This document shows positions 20,805 through 29,008 of a DNA stretch of 64,000 nt, one piece after another. Position 1 is the stretch's first letter; each line of letters begins with the position of its first letter. Under the pieces are notes generated by a model. The model made no database searches, was not told the DNA's origin, and saw nothing but the letters and a program-made list of their open reading frames with translations. The position numbers and the translations under genes were made by a program. Origin of the DNA: Jatrophihabitans sp. (GTDB taxonomy: Bacteria > Actinomycetota > Actinomycetes > Mycobacteriales > Jatrophihabitantaceae); NCBI GenBank assembly GCA_025963285.1, contig JAOPUX010000064.1, forward strand, positions 1-64,000. Direction: 5' to 3'.

Positions 20805-21806
20805 CTAGGACGGGGCGCCGTCGAGCACGGCCGCCGCCACCACTGCCTCATGAGCGGCGACTGTTCCCCACGCCGGAGCCAGCGCCCACACCCGTTTCAT
20901 CCACAGGTTGAGATCGTGCTCCCAGGAGTAGCCGATCGCCCCGTGACACTGCAGCGCTACGCGCGCGGCCAGGGCCGCGGAGCGGTGGGCATAGACCTTG
21001 GCAAAGCTGACGTCGCGCCTCGCATTCGGCTCGGCGAATGCGACCGAGTACGCGGCCCGGTAGACGACAGGCCGAGCATGCTCCAAGGCGATCAACGCGG
21101 TGGCGAGGTGGTGCTTGACCGCCTGCTGCGTGCCGATCGCCTTGCCGAACTGAGCTCGAACCTGGACGTAGTCGACGGTCATGCTGATCATCCGGTCGGC
21201 TAGTCCGATGAGCTGCGCCGCGACCGCAAGCGTGGCACGATTTCCTGCACGCTCGCCGTCGCTGCCAGCAATAGCGCGCCAAGCTCCCCCGGTCACCTCG
21301 AAGTGCCGCACCGACCTGTCGATCGTCTCCCGCCGTGCGCCCACCCGGACGTCCTCGGCCTCGGCCATCGCGAGCTCACCGCCGGACACCTGTACGAACA
21401 GCGCTGCCGTATCGGCCTCGGCGAACCAGCCTGCGCCGGCGGGTGCCGCAGTGACCACCAACGCCCCTGACAGAACGTCGGCGACCGTCTCGCCCGGCAG
21501 CTCCGCCGCGGCCGGAACACCGACCGCCATCGTTTCGATGAGCGGCCCGGGTACCGCGAAGCGCCCGCATTCGGCGAGGAGCACCGCTAGGTCCACCTCG
21601 TTGCCACCCATCCCGCCGATCTCCTGACTCGCGAGGACGCCGAAGAGCCCGAGCTCGCGCAGCCGCTGCCACAACTTGGTCGTGACCACCGATGGGGCAT
21701 CCGGGTTCCACTGCGCGCGGACGACCGACGGCGGGCAGGCGTCGGTCAGCACCTCACGCAGCGCGCGCCGCATTTCGAGTTGTTCAGACGTCAGCCGGCT
21801 GTCCAC
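20805..21806 (-). CDS. Acyl-CoA dehydrogenase, short partner subunit
   Basis: A 333-residue acyl-CoA dehydrogenase homologue, shorter than normal. The C-terminal part is clear (QFGKAIGTQQAVKHHLA, LQCHGAIGYSWEHDLNLWMK) while the middle domain is diverged. It begins at GTG 21806, 3 bases after the full-length acyl-CoA dehydrogenase gene at 21810. Adjacent pairs with one degenerate partner are known in steroid-degrading Actinomycetota, where they form alpha2beta2 enzymes with shared FAD sites. That is the likely arrangement here. It is the last gene of a leftward operon from 24816. Confidence 0.88.
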   Translation of the reverse strand: MDSRLTSEQLEMRRALREVLTDACPPSVVRAQWNPDAPSVVTTKLWQRLRELGLFGVLASQEIGGMGGNEVDLAVLLAECGRFAVPGPLIETMAVGVPAAAELPGETVADVLSGALVVTAAPAGAGWFAEADTAALFVQVSGGELAMAEAEDVRVGARRETIDRSVRHFEVTGGAWRAIAGSDGERAGNRATLAVAAQLIGLADRMISMTVDYVQVRAQFGKAIGTQQAVKHHLATALIALEHARPVVYRAAYSVAFAEPNARRDVSFAKVYAHRSAALAARVALQCHGAIGYSWEHDLNLWMKRVWALAPAWGTVAAHEAVVAAAVLDGAPS

Positions 21807-21809
21807 GCT

Positions 21810-22952
21810 TCACCTCCGCGGTAGGCCGAGCAGACGCTCGGCGATGATGTTGCGCTGGATCTCGTTTGTCCCGGCGTAGATCGGTCCGGACAGGGAGAAC
21901 TCGTAGCCACGCATCCAGGGGCTGTCCAGGTCTGCGTCGTCGCCCAGCACCTGCAGGGCAGTCTCGTTCAGGGCGACGTCCAGCTCTGACCAGAAGACCT
22001 TGCTCAGGCTCGCCTCGGCGCCCACCTGGGCACCGTCCAGGATTCCGGAGACCAGGACATTCGTGGACAGGGCGTAGGCCTGGGCCGCCATCCAGCTATC
22101 GGCCACGGCAGCGCGAAGCCGGGGATCGCTGCTCTTGCCGGGCTCCGCCTGCAGTGTCTTGACGAGGCGGTCCGCGCTCGCGAGGAACCGGCCCGGGCTA
22201 CGCAGTGACAGGCTGCGTTCAGAGCCCGCGGTCGCCATCGCGACCTGCCAGCCGCCTCCGACGGCGCCCAGGACATCCTCGTCCAGCACCAGGGCCCCGT
22301 CGAAGAAGACGTCGGCGAAGCCGTCATCGCCGTCGAGCCGGGCGACCGGATGCACCGAGACGCCAGGCTGCCGCAGGTCGATCAGGAAGTAGGTGAGGCC
22401 TGCGTGTCGCTCCTGCTGGGTGCCGGTGCGGAACAGCCCGAACATGTGAGAGCTGTAGGCACCGCGGGTCGACCAGCACTTCTGGCCATGGAGCCGCCAG
22501 CCGCCGGCCGCGTCGTCACGGACCGCCGTCGACCGCAGCGACGCGAGGTCACTTCCTGCCTCCGGCTCCGACCAGCCCTGACACCAGATGTCCGCGACCG
22601 AAGCCATCCGCCGCAGGTAGCGCTCGCGCTGGGATTCGGTGCCGAACTCGAACAGGGCCGGTGCCAGTAGCGAGATCCCGTTCTGCGCAACCCGCTGTGG
22701 AAGGCCGGCGGCATAGAACTCCTCCTCGAAGATCAGCCACTGCCAGAGGTCGGCGTCGCGTCCGCCGTAGCGCTCGGGCCAGGAGACAACCGCCCATCCA
22801 CCGTCGAAGAGCTGCCGTTCCCACTCCAGGTTCACCGGCACGCCCGTGGCGCTGTCGCCCGAAGGCAGAGGCAGGGGCGGGGAGTTCTCGGCGAGCCATT
22901 CCCGAGCCTCCCGACGGAATCGCGCATCTTGGGGTCGCTCAGTCAGATCCAT
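21810..22952 (-). CDS. Acyl-CoA dehydrogenase, larger partner subunit
   Basis: A 380-residue acyl-CoA dehydrogenase with WPERYGGRDADL, QGWSEPEAGSDLASLR (FAD/substrate contact), KCWSTRGAYSSH and the C-terminal IYAGTNEIQRNIIAERLLGL, which is the standard family end. It starts at ATG 22952 behind GGGAGAAGG. Together with the gene 3 bases downstream it probably makes a heteromeric dehydrogenase for a bulky or branched acyl-CoA. The 101-residue unknown protein gene is immediately upstream. Confidence 0.92.
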   Translation of the reverse strand: MDLTERPQDARFRREAREWLAENSPPLPLPSGDSATGVPVNLEWERQLFDGGWAVVSWPERYGGRDADLWQWLIFEEEFYAAGLPQRVAQNGISLLAPALFEFGTESQRERYLRRMASVADIWCQGWSEPEAGSDLASLRSTAVRDDAAGGWRLHGQKCWSTRGAYSSHMFGLFRTGTQQERHAGLTYFLIDLRQPGVSVHPVARLDGDDGFADVFFDGALVLDEDVLGAVGGGWQVAMATAGSERSLSLRSPGRFLASADRLVKTLQAEPGKSSDPRLRAAVADSWMAAQAYALSTNVLVSGILDGAQVGAEASLSKVFWSELDVALNETALQVLGDDADLDSPWMRGYEFSLSGPIYAGTNEIQRNIIAERLLGLPRR

Positions 22953-23052
22953 CAGACCTTCTCCCCCAGGGATAGCCGCGACTCGTGTAGCCGACGGCCG
23001 GCCAGCTCCCCGGTCTCGTTACTCAGCACTGCGATATTCATCTGCTCGCCGT

Positions 23053-23358
23053 TCAGTCCGACGCCGGGAGACCGCGGGGCTGCTTGAGGGTCATCGCCAC
23101 ACCGTCCACCGACAGCGAGCCCTGGCCGGCCTTGGTGCACAACACCTCGATCGCCGCGTCGACGGTCGTGTATCGCTTACCGAGCGCGGTGCCCGTGTCC
23201 TGCCCCGAGACCGGTGACCCGACCGGCACGGAGGCGTCCGGCGCCACCATGGCCTGGCCGCCGCAGGTCAACGCGACGTCGCCGGGCTCGGCCCTGATGA
23301 TCACGATCTCCGTGGTATCCACCGCGCTGCGCAGGCGCTCGCCCACCTTGATGTGCAT
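23053..23358 (-). CDS. 101-residue conserved protein of unknown function, copy 1
   Basis: I do not recognise a named function. It aligns without gaps to the equally long product of 37555-37860, with 41 of 101 residues identical. Shared blocks are LTCGG (30-34), GKRY (60-63), LCTK-G-G (73-80), DGVA (85-88) and a terminal LPASD (97-101). There is no signal peptide or membrane segment; two invariant Cys (32 and 74) could bind metal or form a disulfide. ATG 23358 follows GGGGG and is chosen because the operator at 23402-23425 falls inside any longer frame. It lies just before an acyl-CoA dehydrogenase pair; copy 2 is just before an acyl-CoA synthetase. An accessory role in CoA-ester metabolism is inferred from position only. 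Confidence 0.82.
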   Translation of the reverse strand: MHIKVGERLRSAVDTTEIVIIRAEPGDVALTCGGQAMVAPDASVPVGSPVSGQDTGTALGKRYTTVDAAIEVLCTKAGQGSLSVDGVAMTLKQPRGLPASD

Positions 23359-23401
23359 CGTGTCATCCCCCCGGCCGGTCTCTCGGTCATTGAATTTCGC
23401 T

Positions 23402-23425
23402 GTATCCAGGATACTACCTGGATAC
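23402..23425. promoter_or_regulatory. Double operator site
   Basis: GTATCCAGGATAC (23402-23414) is a perfect 13-bp palindrome followed directly by TACCTGGATAC (23415-23425). TATCCAGG (23403-23410) and CCTGGATA (23417-23424) also form an outer inverted repeat. It lies 43 bases upstream of the small unknown gene and downstream of the 23487-24425 gene, giving the operon an internal promoter. Confidence 0.8.
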
Positions 23426-23486
23426 AGCACCGACATAGCCCGCCGTTCCACTCCGCTGAACTCGCGACGAGACCACAGGGCGAAGT

Positions 23487-24425
23487 TCAGCAACCACCAT
23501 GCACGCGAAGCACCGCGCGGCCCGGCACCTCGCGATCCAGGACGCGCTTCGCGGCGGCCGGCAGGTTCAGCCAGTCATCGGCAAGTCCGACCCCGGGATC
23601 CAGTTGCCCGCGGGCCGCGAGGGAGGCGAGTGTCTCCAGCGCCGACGGTGACCGATCGTCTCGTAACGCGTCGCGCTTGAACTGCAGACCCTCGATCCTG
23701 GCATCCCGGTAGAACCAGTCCGGCGGAACCGATCCAGGTTTCTGGGACGACCGTCCGTAGGTGACGATCACACCGCCGTGCGCGACCCGTCGGCACGCGG
23801 CCGACAGCGAGTCACCACCGACCGACTCGAGGATGAGATGTGCCCGTTCGCCTTTGGGTTCGAGGGAGTGGGCGACCGTCACGCCCTCCAGTTCGAGCGA
23901 GGTGATCGCGTCAATCCGGCCGGGGCCTGCGCCGACGATCGCATGGACTGCGGCGCCCGCCCGCACGGCGAGCTGAACCGCGATCCTGCCGACCCCGCCT
24001 GCCGCGCCGGTCACGATCACCGTTCGGCCGAGCAGCGATCCGCCCCTGCGCAGGGCGTAGAGGGCGGTCACCCCGGCCACACCAATTGCCGACGCCGCGA
24101 CCGGCGACAGCCCCGCCGGCAACCGGGCCAATGTCGTGGTGGGCACGAGGGCTCGCTCGGCCCAGGTGCCGGTGCTGGGCGTCCACCCGAACACCTGGGT
24201 GCCTGCGGGCGGGCCGGACCCATCCTCGGCCGCCGTGCGCACGGTTCCCGCGAAGTCCCAGCCCAGGGTCGTGCCCTCCGGCCAGGAAGCGAGCAGTTCA
24301 CCCCTGTTCAGGGCGGTGGCCTCGATGTCGACCAACACCTCGGACGGCGCTGGTCGCACGGGCTCGGGCGCCTCGGCGAACCGAAGGTGCAGCGGCGCGG
24401 CGCTGTCGGCTACGTAGGCTCGCAC
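23487..24425 (-). CDS. Quinone-oxidoreductase-like MDR protein
   Basis: A 312-residue zinc-free medium-chain dehydrogenase/reductase. GDxFAG-type segment GWDFAGTVRT and nucleotide motif VTGAAGGVGRIAVQLA are seen; the structural-zinc Cys cluster is absent, as in NADPH:quinone reductase and enoyl reductase relatives. Likely reduces an activated C=C or a quinone/ketone. GTG start 24425 is 4 bases after the stop of the upstream gene, so the pair is co-translated. It belongs to the leftward operon starting at 24816. Confidence 0.87.
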   Translation of the reverse strand: MRAYVADSAAPLHLRFAEAPEPVRPAPSEVLVDIEATALNRGELLASWPEGTTLGWDFAGTVRTAAEDGSGPPAGTQVFGWTPSTGTWAERALVPTTTLARLPAGLSPVAASAIGVAGVTALYALRRGGSLLGRTVIVTGAAGGVGRIAVQLAVRAGAAVHAIVGAGPGRIDAITSLELEGVTVAHSLEPKGERAHLILESVGGDSLSAACRRVAHGGVIVTYGRSSQKPGSVPPDWFYRDARIEGLQFKRDALRDDRSPSALETLASLAARGQLDPGVGLADDWLNLPAAAKRVLDREVPGRAVLRVHGGC

Positions 24426-24429
24426 CGTT

Positions 24430-24816
24430 TCAGCTGCGAACCTGCGATGGGACGATCCGCGCTGAGGTCGGCAAGAAGATGCCCGACCTCACTGATTCGA
24501 GGTCCATCGACGGTGCGATGGCGAGGCGGTGCGGTGCTCGGTTCGCTGCCCGGGCCGCGGCAACCGCTTCACGCTGCTCCGCCACGGCCACCTTCAGCTC
24601 GTCAGCCGAGCCGTCCTGAACGCCGTAGACCGTCAGATACCCGGGAAAGCGCGCGGGGAGACCGAACCAGTCGTCGCGCTTGAACCGTTGCGCATAGGTG
24701 AGCCCGGGCATCTCCGCCAACGTCTCAACCATGTGCTCCTCGACGTACCAGCGGTCGAACTCCTCGTCCTGGCCGGGGTACGGGTCGGACATGACCACAA
24801 AGATTCCTTCTGGCAT
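24430..24816 (-). CDS. Small EthD-like dimeric alpha/beta-barrel protein
   Basis: A 128-residue protein beginning GIFVVMSDPYPGQDEEFDRW and continuing YVEEHMVETLAEMPGLTYAQRF. This WY-x-EH pattern, followed by pGl-x-x-AqRF, is typical of ferredoxin-like alpha/beta-barrel proteins near EthD. Such proteins act as small oxygenase-associated factors, isomerases or decarboxylases; the exact role is unknown. ATG 24816 has GGGGAG at good spacing and is preferred to ATG 24840. It heads the operon with the MDR protein, small unknown protein and acyl-CoA dehydrogenase pair, behind the operator at 24879. Confidence 0.78.
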   Translation of the reverse strand: MPEGIFVVMSDPYPGQDEEFDRWYVEEHMVETLAEMPGLTYAQRFKRDDWFGLPARFPGYLTVYGVQDGSADELKVAVAEQREAVAAARAANRAPHRLAIAPSMDLESVRSGIFLPTSARIVPSQVRS

Positions 24817-24878
24817 CAGGCAGCACTCCCCATGAGGCATGGTGTCCCGGGTCTGCCCGGGCGTCAGAGCCGATTAGA

Positions 24879-24891
24879 GCATCCTGGATAC
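24879..24891. promoter_or_regulatory. Operator site GCATCCTGGATAC
   Basis: Exact ATCCTGGAT core, 62 bases upstream of the start of the EthD-like gene. CGGATG follows directly as a possible extra half-site. Confidence 0.75.
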
Positions 24892-25004
24892 CGGATGACT
24901 AGAAGTCCCCCTCCGCAACCAGGTTCCCCGGGTTCGCGGCCAATCGCCTAGGCGCGCTCCTTGGCCGTCCGCGCGGATCAGCCCGGCGCCGCCGGCGTGG
25001 AACG

Positions 25005-25259
25005 TCAGCTCCGTGGGATCTTTCGAAGGGTTCCCACACCCTGAGCAAGCCCCTCGTCGATGTAGCTCAGCCGCGAGCGGATCGCGGCGATCCGGGCCCG
25101 AGCCCGTAGTACACGAGGCGTTGAATCATCGGCTCCGGCTGTCGCGAGGGAGGCCAGTTCGTTCGCGAGCTCCTCCCGAAGCCGCACACCAGCCTCGTCC
25201 AGGGTCAGCAGATCCTCTTCTTCCCAGTCTGACTCACCGAGCTCGGGGATCTCAGCCAT
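25005..25259 (-). CDS. Small acidic helical protein, unknown function
   Basis: An 84-residue protein I do not recognise. It is acidic at the N-terminus (ESDWEEEDLLTLDEAG), then predicted helical with heptad-like Leu/Ala spacing (LREELANELASLA, LRARARIAAIRSRLSYIDEG). No Cys, no signal peptide. It is transcribed leftward, divergent from the amidohydrolase gene across the operator at 25411, and lies upstream of the EthD-like gene. The DEAG-x-RLREE stretch resembles small proteins seen beside acyl-CoA genes in other Actinomycetota, but I recall no assigned function. Codon usage fits a real gene; start and role are moderately sure at best. Confidence 0.6.
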   Translation of the reverse strand: MAEIPELGESDWEEEDLLTLDEAGVRLREELANELASLATAGADDSTPRVLRARARIAAIRSRLSYIDEGLAQGVGTLRKIPRS

Positions 25260-25410
25260 CGGTACTCCGCCTATCGTCGCTTCGCACTACTGGTGCCGCC
25301 CACACTGCTGGGTAGTCGGCGTCGGGTAGTCGTTACCCGGTCTGGCTACCCCGCGATTCGGGCCTTCGCAATCCGACAGCCGAAAACCTATCACCGAAAG
25401 CCCTCGCTGA

Positions 25411-25423
25411 GTATCCTGGATAC
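25411..25423. promoter_or_regulatory. Operator site GTATCCTGGATAC
   Basis: Perfect 13-bp palindrome identical to the one at 19532-19544. It lies 80 bases before the amidohydrolase start and between it and the divergent small helical-protein gene. Confidence 0.8.
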
Positions 25424-25503
25424 GAGCACGTGATCCGTCGCTTGCGCGGGTCCCCCAAGCCGAGCAACAGAACATCCAAATCCTTAGATAGGAGCGAGCA
25501 TCG

Positions 25504-26679
25504 ATGCCTCTAACCGACGACATGCAGCTGGTATCCGTAGACGATCACCTCGTCGAGCGCCCCGGCGTGTGGGCCGACCGCCTGCCAAAGAAGTTCGTCG
25601 AACTCGGCCCGCGCATCATCGAGGCGACCGGTGACGAGAAGGACCAGTACGGCTTTGGCCAGGGCGTTACGAAGGGCAGCCAGGTCTGGCTGATGGAGGG
25701 CGTCGTCTATGCCCAGCTCGGGCTCAACGCCGTCGCCGGCCGCCCGCGTGACCAGATCGGCACTGAGCCGCTCCGCTTCGCCGACATGATCCCTGGCTGT
25801 TACGAGCCGGCCGCGCGAGTCGAAGACATGGATATCGACGGTGTCCAGGCCGAACTGCTGTTCCCCTCCTTCCCGAAGTTTGCCGGGACCATGTTCCAGA
25901 ACATCAAGGATCCCGAGCTGGCGATCCTGTGCACCAAGGCCTGGAACGACTTCGTGCATGAGGAGTGGGTGACGCCGTACCCGGACAGGTTCATTCCGGT
26001 CGGGATCCTGCCCTACTGGGATCTGGACGCCTCGATCGCCGAACTGCACCGGCTCGCTGATCGCGGCGTGCGGGCGATCTCCTTCCCGGAGAACCCGGTG
26101 CCACTTGGTCACCCGTCGTACCACAGCGATCATTGGGATCGCCTGTTCGACGTGTTCGAAGAGACGCAGATCGTGGTCGGCATGCACTTCGGTACCTCTG
26201 GCCAGGTACGCCTGACCGCCCCGGACGCGCCGATGGCGGTCATGATCACGCTGATGGGCACCAACTCCATGAACGCGGTCGCCGACCTGATCTTCTCCCC
26301 GACCTTCCACCGTCACCCCAACCTGAAGGTGTCGATCGCCGAGGGCGGCATCGGTTGGATCCCGTGGCTGCTCGAGCGCGCGGATCTGACGTGGGAGCGC
26401 CACCGCTTCTACCAGAACATCGACCAGACCACTCGACCGTCGGATCTGTTCAAGAAGCACATCTACGGTTGTTTCATCACCGATCAGTACGGCGTCGACA
26501 ACCGCCACACCATCGGGATCGACAACATCACGTGGGAGGCCGACTACCCCCACTCGGACTCGTACTGGCCCAACAGCCGCAAGGTCGTCAGCGAGATGTT
26601 CCACGATGTTCCCGACCACGAGGTCGCGAAGATCGTGGAGACCAATGCGCGTGAGCTGTACCGGTTCCCGCGCAGCTGA
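25504..26679 (+). CDS. Amidohydrolase-family metal-dependent enzyme
   Basis: A 391-residue amidohydrolase-2 type TIM-barrel protein, related to the ACMSD/gamma-resorcylate decarboxylase group. Possible metal-site segments are SVDDHLVERPG at the N-terminus, VVGMHFGTSG in the middle and WEADYPHSDSYWP near the C-terminus (Asp/His). Such genes are frequent in actinobacterial steroid and terpenoid catabolic clusters, where they act as decarboxylases or hydrolases. The ATG has a strong Shine-Dalgarno (AGGAGCGAG). The operator at 25411 lies in its promoter region. Confidence 0.9.
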   Translation: MPLTDDMQLVSVDDHLVERPGVWADRLPKKFVELGPRIIEATGDEKDQYGFGQGVTKGSQVWLMEGVVYAQLGLNAVAGRPRDQIGTEPLRFADMIPGCYEPAARVEDMDIDGVQAELLFPSFPKFAGTMFQNIKDPELAILCTKAWNDFVHEEWVTPYPDRFIPVGILPYWDLDASIAELHRLADRGVRAISFPENPVPLGHPSYHSDHWDRLFDVFEETQIVVGMHFGTSGQVRLTAPDAPMAVMITLMGTNSMNAVADLIFSPTFHRHPNLKVSIAEGGIGWIPWLLERADLTWERHRFYQNIDQTTRPSDLFKKHIYGCFITDQYGVDNRHTIGIDNITWEADYPHSDSYWPNSRKVVSEMFHDVPDHEVAKIVETNARELYRFPRS

Positions 26680-26741
26680 CCGGCGGTACGGATCGACAGA
26701 CGGCTCGGAGTTGACGGCTCGGACCGGGCCGACGGGTTGGC

Positions 26742-27767
26742 GTGCCGGTGTCGGTTGACCGGCACCGGTACCCGACCCAGTGGTACGAGGGGCGAGGTTT
26801 CCGCCAGGCGTATGTGCGCCTCGGCGCGGGCGGCGTCCCGCTGCTACTGATCCACGGCTGGCCGGAGACGAAGCGCCTGTATTGGCGTGTCATCGAACCC
26901 TTGGCGGAGGCCGGGTTCGACGTGATCGTTCCGGATCTGCGCGGATTCGGTGAGTCCGCTCTCGGCCCGGACGGCAGGCATGACGCGCCTGCCTCGAGCC
27001 GCGATCTTGAGGCGTTGGTGACCGACGGCCTGGGTCATCGGAGGGTCGTCGTCGCGGGGGGCGACTTCGGCGGCGTCATCGCGCAGGACTTCGCGCTGCG
27101 CTTCCCGGACTGCACTGAACGCCTGGTGCTCACCAACTGCCCGCTCCCCTATGACCGGGAAGCGATGGCCGGGCTACGAACGAGACCGCCCCGGGAGAAC
27201 CTCGACTACCACCTCCGCCAGGGAACCGACGCCGATTCGCTGGCCGCGGAGTTGGCGAGCGCCGCGCAGCGGCATCGCTACGTTGAGACCTTCTACACGT
27301 CCAGGGACTGGGCCCATCCAGGCACGTTCACGGTCAGGTCTGCTGCACCCGGGGACTACTCCGCGGTGGACTTCCACTGCGAGCCGTTCCAGGACGCAGC
27401 CCGTTTCCGTGCATCACTGGGTGCCTACGAGGCCCGCTACGACGAAGGCAGTCGAAGCGAGCCGACGATGAGCAGGGTCGGTGGCTCCACCCGTACCCTG
27501 ATCCTATTCGGCTCATCGGACCGCGTCGTCGCCCCTGACTTCGACCGGGTCGCGGCAATCGCCTTCCCCAACCACATGGGCCCTTTCGTGCTCCAGGGCT
27601 GCGGGCACTTCGTTCCCTGGGAGGCCCCGTACGCCTACGTCAGCGCGGTCACCGCGTTCTGTTCGGATCTACTGGCCGCGGCGAAGCGCGCAGCACCGAC
27701 GACCGCAGTGCATGATCAACAGCTCCGCGACGATCGCTTGGACCGTCGTTCCGGCGATGGGTGCTGA
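26742..27767 (+). CDS. Epoxide-hydrolase-like alpha/beta hydrolase
   Basis: A 341-residue alpha/beta hydrolase. HGWPETKRLYWR after strand 3 is the oxyanion motif of epoxide hydrolases; the nucleophile is Asp108 in AGGDFGGVIAQ rather than Ser, and the His is in GCGHFVPWEAP. The Asp nucleophile points to epoxide or haloalkane hydrolysis, not ester cleavage. It could open an epoxide made by one of the P450s. Start is GTG 26742 with a weak Shine-Dalgarno; it follows the amidohydrolase by 62 bases, so co-transcription is likely. The last 25 residues are polar and low-complexity. Confidence 0.87.
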   Translation: MPVSVDRHRYPTQWYEGRGFRQAYVRLGAGGVPLLLIHGWPETKRLYWRVIEPLAEAGFDVIVPDLRGFGESALGPDGRHDAPASSRDLEALVTDGLGHRRVVVAGGDFGGVIAQDFALRFPDCTERLVLTNCPLPYDREAMAGLRTRPPRENLDYHLRQGTDADSLAAELASAAQRHRYVETFYTSRDWAHPGTFTVRSAAPGDYSAVDFHCEPFQDAARFRASLGAYEARYDEGSRSEPTMSRVGGSTRTLILFGSSDRVVAPDFDRVAAIAFPNHMGPFVLQGCGHFVPWEAPYAYVSAVTAFCSDLLAAAKRAAPTTAVHDQQLRDDRLDRRSGDGC

Positions 27768-27802
27768 CCGGCTCACCAGCCAGCACCCACTCAGCCAACA
27801 GG

Positions 27803-29008
27803 TCAGTTGATGGCGCCGGCGATCTTGTGCGCCAGGATCTCGTCGTAGTCGAGGCCGAGTTCAAGCAAGATCTCGTCGGTGTCGGCACCATGTTCGGGTG
27901 CGGCCTGCAACGGGTAGCGCGTCTCGCCGAACTGCCAGGGCGAGGCTGCAATCGTGTACGTGCCGTCCTCTGCCTCGACTTGGGTCAGGTACTCGTTGGC
28001 GACGACCTGTGGGTCCTGACTCACCTCGTAGGTGGTCTGCACGACTGACCACGGGCCGTCGAGACTGGCCAGCCCCTGCTCGACCTCGGCGAGCGACAGG
28101 CGCCCGAAGGCAGCGTCCAATGCAGCGACGCACTCGCGCCGGTTTGCTGCTCTGGCCGTGGAGTCGACGAAGCGCGGATCCTCGGCCAACCCGGGAACTC
28201 CCACGGACTGGCAGAGCTGCGCGAAGTAGCGATCGGATTGGAAGAGTGACAGCTTGACGAACCTGTCGTCGGCTGTCCTGTAAGCCAGCGTCGCCGGATT
28301 CGAGTTGTCCTCACGAAGAGTCTTCTGGATTGGGCCACCCTGCATCGCAGCGGCGATGATCGCGGGCGAGTTGCCCCATACGGCCACGTTGAGCAGCGAC
28401 ACATCGACCACTGCGGCGACACCGGTGCGCTCCCGGTGGAACAGGGCAGCGGCAACCGCACCCGCGACCGATGTGGATCCCGGAAGATCGCCCAGAGCCG
28501 GGCGCATGGGTGTCGGCTGCAGCGCGCCGCCCGGAGTCAGGTTGTCTGCGGCGCCGCCCCGCGCCCAGAACGTCGTCCCGTCGAAACCGGGCGTGTTCCG
28601 TTCGGCTCCGACAGGCCCGTAGCCGCTGCCCCGCGCGTAGATGATCGACGGATTCATCGCCCGGATCTCATCGACATCAACGCGCATCCGCGCCCGGCTA
28701 TCGGGCAGCAGGTTGGTGAGGAACACATCCGCAGTTGCCAACAGCTTGCCGAGCAGCGCGTAGCCGCCCTCACAGCCAGGGTTCAGTCCGATGCTCCGTT
28801 TGCCGCGATTGGTCTGCTGCGACAGCGCAGAGAACGGTGCGTCGCCCACGCTCATATCCGCGACGACTAGCGTCCGTTGCGGGTCGGGCCGCTCCGGATG
28901 CTCGATCTTGATCACATCGGCACCCCAGTCGGCAAGTATCGCGCCCGCGGCCGGAACGAACAGGTACGACGCCAGTTCGACCACCCGGACGCCCTCGAGC
29001 ACCTTCAT
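27803..29008 (-). CDS. CaiB/BaiF family III CoA transferase
   Basis: A 401-residue class III CoA transferase: GVRVVELASYLFVPAAGAIL then DWGADVIKIEHP at the N-terminus, and the GSTSVAGAVAAALFHRERTG region before the catalytic-Asp strand. It moves CoA between acyl-CoA and a free acid, or could be an epimerase of the same fold (AMACR). Its ATG overlaps the crotonase stop by 4 bases (ATGA). It ends convergent with the epoxide-hydrolase-like gene. A fused double version is encoded at 56774. Confidence 0.92.
   Translation of the reverse strand: MKVLEGVRVVELASYLFVPAAGAILADWGADVIKIEHPERPDPQRTLVVADMSVGDAPFSALSQQTNRGKRSIGLNPGCEGGYALLGKLLATADVFLTNLLPDSRARMRVDVDEIRAMNPSIIYARGSGYGPVGAERNTPGFDGTTFWARGGAADNLTPGGALQPTPMRPALGDLPGSTSVAGAVAAALFHRERTGVAAVVDVSLLNVAVWGNSPAIIAAAMQGGPIQKTLREDNSNPATLAYRTADDRFVKLSLFQSDRYFAQLCQSVGVPGLAEDPRFVDSTARAANRRECVAALDAAFGRLSLAEVEQGLASLDGPWSVVQTTYEVSQDPQVVANEYLTQVEAEDGTYTIAASPWQFGETRYPLQAAPEHGADTDEILLELGLDYDEILAHKIAGAIN

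Noticed and set aside
25510..26619. 369-codon leftward frame opposite the amidohydrolase gene
   Set aside because: Shadow frame; the sense strand has the metal-site motifs and a strong Shine-Dalgarno.
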